From NCBI GenBank assembly GCA_019925095.2, contig CM034391.1, positions 8,770,551 through 8,834,550 on the forward strand: DNA of 64,000 nucleotides. The letters are read 5' to 3'. The notes under the pieces are model-generated. The model was not told the DNA's origin and ran no database searches. It saw only the letters and a program-made list of their open reading frames with translations. Positions 10,232 through 20,279 of this stretch are shown piece after piece (the first letter of the stretch is position 1; each line of letters opens with the position of its first letter). This DNA comes from Dendrolimus kikuchii (Eukaryota > Arthropoda > Insecta > Lepidoptera > Lasiocampidae). A program made the position numbers and the translations under genes.

Positions 10232-10650
10232 GTAGGTCTTTTTTTATTGCAAAATTGGTAAACAGTCAGATGGCCTAGAAGAAAGATAGAATGTGATTAC
10301 CGTCGCTTATAGACGTTTGCAACACCAGGGGCGAAACCAACGTGTTGTGTCTTTAAGATGGGATAGAAGAGATGAGATAAAGGGAGTTGGATACAGAACT
10401 GGGATTTGAGCGATGGAATAGGGAGATGGAGAAGTGGGTCATCAGAACTCATCGTACGAACACGATTACTCCAAGGCGTTTCACGCAGATATGTGAGACC
10501 GAACGTGGTATGATGGTGTTATACTGATTGAGCTGGCCCAGCGAGCTATAACTGTAATCAAGATAATGATTCCAGCATGGCAATACCACGTAATACGATA
10601 AATGTTTTGCACAGCGTAGTCGAAGATCGAATTTGGCAGACTAAGACTAC
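10232..10650 (-). repeat. SINE-like repeat, family B
   Basis: It begins with a T-run and ATTGCAAAATTGGTAAACAG, then AGATGGCC and GACGTTTGCAACACC, which resemble the 3' end of family A read on the other strand. The rest is different and includes blocks on TTTCACGCA and CAGCGAGCTA. The same ordered blocks recur at 60695-61090, so A and B share a 3' segment but differ in body. Confidence 0.6.
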
Positions 10651-10659
10651 TACTACCAC

Positions 10660-11040
10660 CGCTACTACCATCGATCCTGTGTGGTCTGAAACTTGGTCAA
10701 TCATGCATTGACGAAGCTTCGAGGTCGATTACAATATAACATCATGACATGACAGTAAACCTTGTTGGTTTACAAGTATACGATGGTTTTTATTAGGACT
10801 CAGATGTCGTAAAAAGAAACCCGTATGATTTCCCTTTGGTGTCCGTCTATGTATCTTAGATGATTATTTCGGACACTACTAGGAATTATGTTTTGTGTGG
10901 CTGCAGATATATGCATATTCCATATGTAATTTGACACGCATAGAAATGCTATTATGCTGTGTCAATTTTCACAGGACCTTTTTTGATGTATACCTATTAA
11001 AACGGGGAGTTAAAATTTAAAGATTATAGAGTAAGAAGGT
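10660..11040. other. Intergenic DNA, nothing recognised
   Basis: I see no gene or bounded repeat between the family B repeat and the short Helitron. Confidence 0.4.
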
Positions 11041-11047
11041 ATCATCA

Positions 11048-11399
11048 TCTACGAGAATATTACAAAATTCTAAACATGCTGTGTCTGTACATTGAAGCTG
11101 TTAAAAAAAAAACAACTGGCATAGACTACATAAACGATGGAGAACACGATGCATTTTTTTACATTTCTTGTCTGTTTGTTCGGGATTCACGTAAAATTAC
11201 TAGTCCGATTTCGGTCGACAGCTAAAACTAGCTTAGACTTAAAATCTGCGTTTCTTTTTATCCCGGGATCCCTTAGGAGTTTTCCTTTCCTGGGAGCGGG
11301 TTGAAGTTGTTCCGATGCATAAAAAAAAGGTTATCCCGACACAGTTTTCACTAAAATGGTAACTTGCATTGCGTGGACGAAGACGCGGGCATATTCTAG
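11048..11399 (+). mobile_element. Short non-autonomous Helitron, copy 1
   Basis: The 5' end starts TCTACGAGAATATTAC after an A, and the 3' end is CTAG followed by T, the A|TC...CTAG|T pattern of Helitron insertion. A GC-rich stretch (GACGAAGACGCGGGC) precedes the 3' terminus. Two more copies with matching ends occur at 36939-37459 and 38276-38815. No coding capacity. Confidence 0.7.
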
Positions 11400-11429
11400 T
11401 ATAATATAATATCGTTATGTCAATACAAT

Positions 11430-12217
11430 TTGTCAATACTAGTCAGAATAATGAAAGATGACTGTCAGGCGAGAGGCTTACATTTGAATGCGAAGAAAAC
11501 AAAAGTTATGGTGTTTGAAAGAGAAGAAACCAGAACGAATGCAAGGGTAATGGTCGTTGATATTATGCTGGAGCAAGTGAATGAGTTTGTATATCTTGGA
11601 TGTGCTTTTAGCAGGGATGGAAGGTACACCGCTGATATAGAAAAAGAGTGAATTTGGGGAATAGTGTGAATGGAGCGTTAGGTAAACTTCTAGGCGTTAA
11701 GAACCTCAGCCAGAAGGCACAGCTTGCCATACACAACGCGGTGCTGGTACCTACGCTCACGTATGGAAGCGAGAGTTGGGTATGGAAGAGAGAGCATGAA
11801 AGTAGAGTAAATGCGGTCGAGATGCGAGCACTGCGCAAAATCTGCGGAGTGACGCTCGCGGACCGCGTTCGTAATACTGAAGTAAGAAAGAGAGTTGGTC
11901 TGAAAGAAAGTGTCGGGGTAAAGGTAAGGAAAGGAATGCTCTGGTGGTTCGGGCATGTGGAAAGAACGCATGATGAAAGAACGACTAAACAGATATACAA
12001 TGCAAAAGTGGATGGATGCAGAAGTCGTGGAAGGCCACGACACACCTTCCACGATCAAATTGATCGTGTACTAGCAGAAGGTGATGTCAGGAGCCTTAAG
12101 AACAGACGAGCGAGCATGACAAGAGCTATGAATGTCAAAGAAGCAAGTGAGGTGTGTAAGAATAAGCCTGAATGGCGCTCTGTTGTTCGTGCCTACCCCG
12201 CAAGGGAACTGGCGTGA
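11430..12217 (+). pseudogene. Non-LTR retrotransposon reverse transcriptase, C-terminal fragment
   Basis: The fragment begins in the RT thumb region (CQARGLHLNAKKTKVMVF, then VNEFVYLGCAFSRDGRY) and continues through LVPTLTYGSESWVWKREHE to a WWFGHVERTHDERTTK segment, the usual C-terminal end of LINE ORF2. A frameshift near 11645 separates the first part (11430-11651) from the second (11648-12217). The catalytic YxDD part is absent, so the copy is 5'-truncated and dead. A short TATG-repeat tail follows at about 12220. The clade cannot be fixed from this fragment. Confidence 0.85.
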
Positions 12218-12389
12218 AGTTATGTATGTATGTACATGTTAATACCATGTCTGTACGTTATGAAATGTAAATTAAATTGGGTATTTCTTGTAAGTATTAT
12301 ATTGGATTAGATATCTGCGTACGTTATTAGAGTAACCTTTAACTCTCCGAGACCTAAACTCCTAAATAAAACAGTTCAGCATCACGTCA

Positions 12390-12556
12390 CTCTGCGCATA
12401 AATAGATCAAGTCACAAGACAGACCGGTCGGCGGCGCTGAGGCAGCCAGCCGAGCGCTTGGCAGAGGATAGTGCGTGTGCGCCGTAATCGGGGGCCGCGG
12501 ACGCGCGGTGCCTGCCACTGGCCAGCAGGGCTGCCACCTGCAAAACTCGAATATCC
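12390..12556. other. Unexplained GC-rich island
   Basis: This GC-rich segment in AT-rich surroundings starts just after a TATA-like CATAAATAG (about 12397). It has no coding frame I recognise. It includes a one-mismatch match to the brinker-type silencer consensus on the minus strand (12420-12435: GCCGCC-N5-GTCTG). It could be a distal regulatory element, a non-coding exon or part of an unrecognised repeat. Confidence 0.3.
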
Positions 12557-12576
12557 ACTAATTTGGCAAGAACAAA

Positions 12577-13135
12577 TAAATTTTTTTTTTATCGTATGAG
12601 TTCAGCAAACAGGTAAATGGCCCACCTGTTGGAAAGCTGTTATGATCGCCTATGGACATTTTAACAATAAAGATGGTACCAATATGCTGCCGTCCTCTAA
12701 AGGGAGTCTGCAACCTGTTCATTAATGCCGGAACATAGCTCAATGTTGTTTGCCAGGTGGTAGGGCATTTGCCCGACTGGATGGCTACCACCCCTGGTCT
12801 AAAGTATGTCGCCATAATAACCTTTGAGTTGTATTCCGGCATTAGTGACCAGGTTCCAGTCTCCCTTAAGAGAGCAGCAGCGCATTTGTAGCACCTTTGG
12901 TGTTGCAAATGTCCATAGGCGATGGTAACCGCTTTTCATCAAGTGGGCCGTCTGCCTGTCTGCTGAACTCCTGCAATAAAAAAAAAGTTGTTATGGCAGC
13001 ATATTCAAGACCAGGGGTGGTAGGCATCTAGACATCTAGCCAATACCCTACTACCTGGCTGTGGGTTGTTTTGTCGCCTCTTACGACAGGCCGCCCGGCC
13101 ACAGGAAATTGTATTATTTTTTCGTTCCTGCATGG
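12577..13135 (-). repeat. SINE-like repeat family A, split by a second copy
   Basis: A minus-oriented copy starts with a T-run at about 12577 and is interrupted near 12755. It resumes at about 12986 (GTTGTTATGGCAGCATA) and ends near 13135 with the family head read in reverse. The interrupting sequence is a plus-oriented member of the same family. Confidence 0.75.
12757..12985 (+). repeat. SINE-like repeat family A, inserted into another copy
   Basis: This 5'-truncated plus-strand copy runs from CCAGGTGGTAGGG to GCAATAAAAAAAAA. GTTGTT occurs at both junctions in the host copy, fitting a short target-site duplication. The A-tail and duplication support retroposition. Confidence 0.7.
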
Positions 13136-13139
13136 ATAT

Positions 13140-14030
13140 AATTATATTTTCTTACAAATATAATAAGAATTGAAAACGGGGTTTTTGTCATTGTAAAAAA
13201 AGCTTATGCTTATAGATGTATCGTTTAAATTAAAATATTCTACATAGAAAGAAAATGCAACTAATTTCAACTACTGAAAGTTGTTAAAAACCATAATGTC
13301 CCATTTGCTATCGATGTTTGTCTTAATTTCCTAAAAAGCGAAAAGAATTATAAGTGGGGCTAACCCTGATGTTCGATGCCGTAACCAGCGCAAGCAAGGT
13401 GCGCTCGGCCGCTCCGCTTGGCGCCAACGTCGCCCGCATGTTATTTCCGACGCCATTACTCACACCGCCTTCAACTAATTATAATATTTTGCAGGCTCAC
13501 ATCGACTGTCCACTCACATGTCCTACGCAACAGTGCTAAATTTGTTATTCGTTCGATATTACATTTGATACTCATTCGGCAACTTTAGAACAGGATGTAA
13601 TATAATGCTAAACAAGATTTATTTTAAATCTTTAATCATAGCACAATGATCCTACTGTACTCACACAGAGGTTGTCAACGATGATTCATAAATAAGTCTA
13701 AGGACATAGAATTAATACGCTTAGAACCCAAGTAGGTGCCAGTAAATTGAAGCACTTTTAAGTAGTACCTAAAAGTCTCCATTCGCTTGTCGACGCCGCG
13801 TCGGTCACGCCAGTCCGCAATACAATGTCTCAGTGTGACGATTACTTGCAATATTATTTGTACCTTTGTGTGCGTGATAGCGAAAATAATTACATGGCGC
13901 TCACGCACACGTTGATTAGTTTTGTGCTTCAAATCTGAACGTAATTTTGTAGGAAACATCTCTCTAGGTATTATTTGTCTAAGGCTAAGGAAGGATAAAC
14001 AGGACTGGCAAGTGGCAACGCGTTGGCTTC
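13140..14030. other. Intergenic DNA with a GC-rich patch
   Basis: No supported gene. A CpG-rich patch at about 13354-13460 lies inside a 61-codon plus frame with no recognisable motif. Confidence 0.35.
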
Positions 14031-14034
14031 GTCA

Positions 14035-14121
14035 TTGGTGTTGCAAACGTCTATAGGCGACGCTGATCACTTTCCATGAGCTGGGCTGTCTGCCTGTTTG
14101 CCAGCTTCACAATAAAAAAAT
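14035..14121 (+). repeat. SINE-like repeat family A, 3' end only
   Basis: The fragment keeps GTTGCAAACGTCTATAGGCG, a diverged GGGCTGTCTGCCTG and an AATAAAAAAA tail. It is 5'-truncated relative to the copy at 17285-17600. Confidence 0.65.
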
Positions 14122-14124
14122 GAT

Positions 14125-15020
14125 TAACTTACAGATCAGTTAAAGAGCAAATTGTATAATAGATATAAATAACAAAGTAAAAAGATATATACAATCACCG
14201 CTGTTTAAGCTTAATGAGCCATCATTTGATTCTGACTGTAAAATTTAGTATGAAAAATACCGAAATAGAAGTGAACGGATAGATAGGTACTTAAACTCGA
14301 GTCATAGGTGCAGAATGTTTTCTAAGTTGCTAACGGAATTAATAAACTAGGTATTGTGCAGTGGATTGGTAAAAAATAAGAGGTGCTTGTTTCTTTCAAT
14401 TGATATGCACCAGGTCGTGTTCTCGGTACCCTCTATTGGAGTACCCCGTATCCATTCGGTAAGATCAGAGAAATGGCGGCGGCATTAAAACATCTTTTCT
14501 CGGTAAACATGCGTGTATGCGGTCAAGCTACAACACAATCAGCGCGCCCCTTGACACCGGTCTCCGTTCCTCTTGATAAAACAAGGTCTTTATACCATTT
14601 GGACGTATTCGTTGGGATTAGGAACAAAATTGTTGCTAATTATTGTTATCTCTATTCATTTTACAAATTATTTTGTTTTTCATATGTATAAATAGGTATT
14701 AGGCACACTATATTTTATTTGTCAATACTTCCTACATAATCTACTTACTCTCGGTAATAAGTACGTTAACTTTATGTTAGTTGAATAATTTGTACTAACA
14801 TAAACATAAGTAGATTTGCCAATTTCTGACATTAGTCAGGTTCCTCGAAGATGTTCAATTTCCACTGTTTTTGTCATTTGGCTACAAAACCCTAAAAAGC
14901 ATTTAGGTGTTCTAAAATCTACTCAACGGATCTCGTTCAAACCAATTCCGGTGATTTTTTTTAGTTCTACTAATTTGATTAATTCTGAATTCTCTACTTA
15001 ATAGTTCAAAAGTAATAGGG
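14125..15020. other. AT-rich intergenic DNA, no gene seen
   Basis: Open frames at 14473-14691 and 14816-15001 show no domain or conserved motif; I do not support them as genes. Confidence 0.45.
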
Positions 15021-15023
15021 AAT

Positions 15024-15061
15024 CACGCACACACACACACACGCACGCACGCACGCACACA

Positions 15062-15140
<79 letters not shown>

Positions 15141-15143
15141 ACA
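15024..15143. repeat. Compound (CA)n/(GCAC)n microsatellite
   Basis: About 120 bp of CA dinucleotides flank a central run of GCAC tetranucleotides. The Cys/Val/Arg/Ala-rich frames across it are artefacts of the repeat. Confidence 0.95.
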
Positions 15144-15559
15144 AATTTTAACCGCCTTACAAGGGAATGACTTAAATAAAAATAGCCAATAAGGGACATT
15201 ATTATAACTTTTGAAGGATTGTTTAATAACAAATAACACAACACACGTCCCAAGTATATGAAAAAAATACCCCTCACTTCAACTTTATTTCCACCAGTTT
15301 TGGAAAAATATGAGTGGGAGTTATGTACACAGGCGGACAAGTTGACTTACGACTCCATACGGGCCCATTTGTGGCAAGTGAATTGCGGAATCCTACAATA
15401 TCACGAAATATACGTACTATAAATACATAATCAAGAGTTTGTATAATATAAAACAATAATTATAAAACTACTGAAATGCACAGGTTTTTACTTGCGAATG
15501 GAATCGTCTCCAATTATTACATTAATAAGATTAGATAAGTATACTTATAGTCTAAAGTG

Positions 15560-15705
15560 GGTGATAGACGTGCAAGCAAATAACTACGCGTACTTGTAGC
15601 TGGACGACCCTTCTTTGCCTTTGAAAGTTCGCGTACTAAAGTGCCAAACTGTGGAATAAGGCCGTTGTATAAGTACATAATATACTGAGTTGCACGTCTA
15701 TCACC
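15560..15705. mobile_element. Possible small MITE with 16-bp inverted ends
   Basis: The ends read GGTGATAGACGTGCAA at 15560 and its reverse complement ending at 15705. The outer limits and any target duplication are unclear. Confidence 0.45.
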
Positions 15706-15709
15706 TGCA

Positions 15710-16795
15710 TGATAATAAAAATAGAGACATACTATTATATATCTACCTAAATAAATACAATCTATGATACAGAGACGTTTTATAATTGAAATCAAATTAA
15801 TAACTCTTACGACATTTTAAACAGTGAAGAATATCTAAGAGCCTGTGGGAGATTTCAAATCGTTGAAGTATCACCTTTAAAGTGTCAATGGTGCGACGCT
15901 GGATTTTTTCCTCGCGACTGTTTTCAGGTACGACGACCGGCCGTGACGCAAGCGCATTTCGTGCCAATGAAAGCACAAATTACTTGCCACATTTCTTATT
16001 GTGAGAGAATTGTTACCTACAGAATGTCAACGACAACCAGCCAAGATAAAAATATCTGCAGCATCACGCCACAAAATTTATTCTTGAAGTAGTGAAGCTC
16101 TGGCGTAAAATAAGCTGCGATGATGAAAACACTATCTGTTTCTATAAGTTTTAACGGTTGCCCCTTTTGATAAACTTTGGTTGATTATACTTCTGCCACC
16201 GGAGTTACGGACCACCCGAGTGAACGCCCCGGCGCACCGTCTTTAATCAATGCCATAAATATAACGTGGCGCAATAGGGATTATCTTTTGTGTTGCCATG
16301 CCATAAGCCCCTGATATTAACAACATATTTACTGTAATAAAACTCTAATTTCAACATCATTTGAGTTAAATGTCTACAAGGAACTCTTTCACTGATCAGC
16401 ATCACCCAAATAAAATTTAAAATTGTTTCTAAATTTGCATAACAAATATTGACCAGGAATTTGCTTTGCTTATCGAACAGAGGAAAAACAAATGACCCAG
16501 TTTTCAAACAAAGAATGAGTCAGATTGGAAGTAGTGTCACTATGGAAACATTTACGCACATACAATACTTTGTTCCTTAACCGTTTAACTATACAATTGC
16601 AATGTTCTTCTTGAAGATATATATAAGATATATGTAAGTAGACTATAGTTAATTTTTCTATGCTATATAGTATAAAAATAAAATAAAGAAAAATTAGTAG
16701 TTTGTGATAGTTGAAATAAATAAATGAAGTTATCGATGTCCAATTTAATATCATAAGAAAACTGGTTAGTTGAACTGGGTGCGCCAAGTAATTTA
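15710..16795. other. Intergenic DNA, no gene seen
   Basis: Between about 15840 and 16240 the sequence is moderately GC-richer and looks like an old interspersed repeat, with no open frame of note. The rest is AT-rich. Confidence 0.35.
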
Positions 16796-16799
16796 CTGA

Positions 16800-16985
16800 G
16801 GAGTGAGGAGGGGGGCAGAGCGGGTCAACAGACACCGGTTCCAGGCCTCAGCGACAAGTTGTCTGGTGGGGCCGGCGCCCGAGCACCCGACGCGGGCTGG
16901 CGGCGCGGCCGCAGCTTCCCCGCCCCGCCGCACCAGCCCCCTCCGCCCTCTGATACCAAGCCCCTGCGCCCTCGCGTTCGATTCT
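16800..16985. other. Unexplained GC/CpG-rich island
   Basis: About 185 bp of very GC-rich sequence sits in AT-rich DNA with sharp edges. Frames on both strands are open only because of composition. It ends just before TTCTAGAAAACG. It may be a non-coding exon, a promoter or a relic; I cannot decide. Confidence 0.3.
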
Positions 16986-17284
16986 AGAAAACGATAAACA
17001 TGATATAGGTATTTGTATTTGTAACACACACACATTAATGTATGGTGGTTTCATATTGGTCAATACGATTGAAAAAGGAAGTTCAAACGTTTTCCACTGG
17101 ACGGATCACTTTGTTTAAAAACAAGCGATTTTTTAACTTCTTTTGAATTGTTGTGATTTGAAACTAAATGAAAAGAAATAGCGTCACTAAAAAGAGAAAA
17201 AACATAAATCTATAGGACTAAGCATGCGAGAGAATGAGAGAGAATATATTATATTAAATAATTTAAACACTGTTCATACAGTTT

Positions 17285-17600
17285 TATCCGTGCAGAAACG
17301 GAGAAAGAATACAATATCTTGAGGCCGGGCGGCCTGTCGTAAGAGGCGACAAAACAACCTACAGCCAGATGGTAGGGCATTTGCCCGACTGGATGGCTAC
17401 CACCCCTGGTCTAAAGTATGTCGCCATAGTAACCTTGAGTTGAGTTCCGGCATTAGTGGCCAGGTTCCAGTCTCCCTTAAGAGAGCAGCCGCGCATTTGT
17501 AGCACCTTTAGTGTTGCAAATGTCCATAGGCGATGGTGATCGCTTTCCATCATGTGGGCCGTCCGCCTGTCTACTGAACTCTTGCAATAAAAAATGTTTG
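17285..17600 (+). repeat. SINE-like repeat family A, near full-length
   Basis: It begins CCGTGCAGAAACGGAG and ends GCAATAAAAAATG. It shares all internal blocks with the copies at 4160-4437 and 41349-41681, including the GGCCGGGCGGCCTGTCGTAA motif. It is one of the most complete copies here. Confidence 0.8.
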
Positions 17601-17669
17601 AAGTTTTGCATTAATACTTTAAATTTCAGTGCTTTAAAGCTTAAATATCTTATAACGATATTATACCTA

Positions 17670-19011
17670 GTCCAGCCATAAGTTCTGTTACAAATGAAAA
17701 TGCATTTTTTTTAAATGAAATAATGTAATATTATTAAAATTTATACCTTATATATTAAAGTCTCAGCAAAAAATAAAAAAATATTCTATTCGAAATGGCC
17801 ACCTTTGGCTTTTATACAGGCCTTTAATCTGTTTGGCCACGAATCTATGGATTCACGCACTGTTTCCAAGGGAAATTTCGCCACTGGTTACTCCAAAGAT
17901 TTTTTAAGAGAATCAATGTCGCCGTGTCGTTTAGAGCAGGCCATGCCCTCTAAAACTAACCATAATTTGAAGTCTAAAGGGTTGAGGTCTGGGCTAGATG
18001 AGGGCCAGTCTTCAGCTCTTATAAAGTCCGGAACGTTGGTTTCAAGCCAGGCTTGGGTAGTTCGAGCCTTGTGAGCAGGTGCAGAGTCCTGCTGGAAAGT
18101 CCACGGTATATTTTTAAAAAGTCTATTGCTGAGTGGTTTCACAACATGATCCAAGACTGTATCTTGATACACTTTGGCTGAAGTTTTCACTCCTTTTTCA
18201 CAGAAATGTAGTTTTGTGACTCCTTGATAAGACACGCCCCACCAAACCATCACTGACGCAGGATGATGACTACGTTGTACCTTTCCGACCACTTGAGCAG
18301 CTTCTTTAGAGCTGTGAGCGTACTTTATCATTTTACTTACTGTAGTGTTCTTCAAGCGTGAAATTTTTTCATCGGTATCTTTACCGATAAAAAAATATCC
18401 TCTTGGATATTTCTGTGCCTTTCACCTGCGTATCGCGACAGAAGTAGTTTTGATCGATCCACTCTCTTTAATTGTAAAGATTGATTTAGGGCATGTTCTG
18501 TATATCGACGATAAACACCGAGCTACAGGTCTTGTTTCATAATACGCGACAGAATCCTAGCGGGAATCTTCATTTCTCGCGATAAGATTTTTTGCTTCCT
18601 AATGGGGTTTCGACGAATTCTGGCTTTAACAGCATTAACAGCCTTTGTAGTTCTAACAGCACGCGTCCGCCGCGATCTTTTCTGGTCTTAGACAGATGAA
18701 GTGTTGTTGTATGATGAAGTGTTGTTGTATCTGTTGATAGTACGATATACGAACGTATGGCTGATACTAACCTTTTGAAGTGTCTTGAATATGACCGACG
18801 GCTCCATACCCACTTTGTGCAAGGCGATCACTGCAATCCTTTTTTCTTTAACACCCCATTCCATATTGTAATTTGATAATGAACACGAAAAAATATGTGA
18901 AATTGCGCAAAATCGAAAGAAGTTTTAAAAAATATATGTGTTCCAAATTCAAAACAATTAAAAATTTGAAGAAAAGAAAAGTTTTTATGTAACAGTATTT
19001 ATGGCCAGACT
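17670..19011 (-). mobile_element. DD37D (maT) mariner/Tc1 element, copy 1
   Basis: The 1342-bp element has inverted ends (GTCCAGCCATAAG on the left; GTCTGGCCATAAATAC on the right, reverse-complemented) and is flanked by TA at 17668-17669 and 19012-19013. The size and TA target are standard for the superfamily. It carries a broken transposase on the minus strand. Confidence 0.88.
17888..18864 (-). pseudogene. DD37D transposase, broken
   Basis: The start (MEWGVKEK..) is at 18864. The N-terminal helix-turn-helix region resembles the copy at 40344. The clean C-terminal frame (18355-17888) holds the second and third catalytic Asp in QQDSAPAHK and SPDLNPLDF. I count 37 residues between them, which places it in the DD37D (maT) group. 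An 18-bp tandem duplication near 18694-18730 and at least one frameshift break the N-terminal half. It would have cut and pasted elements with matching ends. Confidence 0.85.
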
Positions 19012-19579
19012 AGTTATATGAAATGTGATTTCACGAAATTTAGAACCCCTCCCACCTATTGTTTCACTTTTTTTTCATTAATCTCTTATCTTCTTCTATC
19101 AATTTATACTATATCAATCCGTAAATGGTAAACGAGTGTGTACAATGCGTTTAATAAATTTTAAAAAAATCATGGGGGATAATTCGGACCAGCAATTTCC
19201 GAAAACATAATTTTTAGAATTTTGAAGTGAAACTTCTTTAGAATCATTGTGATTTAAAATTCGATGAATCGAAAAAGTGACACTGAAAAAAGACAAACAT
19301 ATAAATCTTTAGGATTAAGCCGGCGTAAGCATGAGATACGAGTTTTACATTGCGCAGTGCAGATTAGAGTCAATAAGACCGCCGATGATTAAACATAGGT
19401 CCAGTTTGGACCGAAATAAAACTGATAATAATATTTTTTAGACTAAAACAGTGAAAAATTTAAAATGATACTTAAGAAGTTTATTTTGAATTATAATATA
19501 TCGACGGATGTAGGCTAAAGGAATTATATTTATATGATTAAAAGTAAGAAAAGAATTATCTGTGCGTAAATTCTCTGAG

Positions 19580-20277
19580 GTTTCACTTCTACTGTGTGTG
19601 AATTGTACACACACACACACAATTGTGTTTGTTTGCATGTCTGTCTGCTGTTAGAGCATCATGTAACAATAATGAACGGATTTCAATAAAACTCGATATA
19701 GAGCTAGTTTATATCCCAGGACGTAACTTAGGATAATTTTTATTCCGATAAATGATGTCGTTTGTGTGAGATAAACGAAAATAGTGAAAAAGATGGCGCT
19801 ACGATCGCATTTTTTTTAAAGTACTGAATGTATATGATGAAACTCAACATAGTGGTTATGTCGAGTTACTCGGCTTATCGAGTAATAACACCTAGAATAG
19901 ATGAATTAGTAGAATAGATGACACTATAATCGTGTTTTTTTCATTTCTATGTATTCTTCTATGTATTACTTTATATCAGGTTGGGTTCCACTCATCTCTA
20001 TGTTTTGCTGGGCAGTTGTCTAGACTATATGGACTTAGTTTCTTTGTTATTGTAGTGAACTTTACAAGAAACAGTTAAAGTTTAGTTAAAACAAAGTCGT
20101 TTTCCACGTTTGTTTGTCTGTATATCCGCTTAAAACGGCTTACACCATCAGTTAGATACATTTTCATTGAAAGTTTCTTTATCTATATAAAAAACCTAAT
20201 TATTTTTTTACGTACGTAACATAAAACTTACTACTACCTACGGCTTTTCACGCGACGTAGCTGCGGAGAAAACGCTA
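19580..20277 (+). mobile_element. Diverged Helitron-like element
   Basis: A short CA repeat and CTGTCTG are followed by GAACGGATTTCAATAAAACTC, text typical of lepidopteran Helitrons and resembling 61872-62582. The 3' side ends CGCGACGTAGCTGCGG..CTAG at 20274-20277, followed by T. The 5' edge is not defined. Confidence 0.45.
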
Positions 20278-20279
20278 GT

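Noticed and set aside
12558..12908. 116-codon minus frame
   Set aside because: It lies entirely across two nested copies of SINE-like family A.
15024..15143. Possible CRISPR-like array from regular repeats
   Set aside because: The repeats are 2-4 bp microsatellite units without spacers, in a eukaryotic genome. The same holds for the TCTG run at 61903-62007.
15006..15340. Cys/Val/Arg-rich minus-strand frames
   Set aside because: They translate the CA/GCAC microsatellite.
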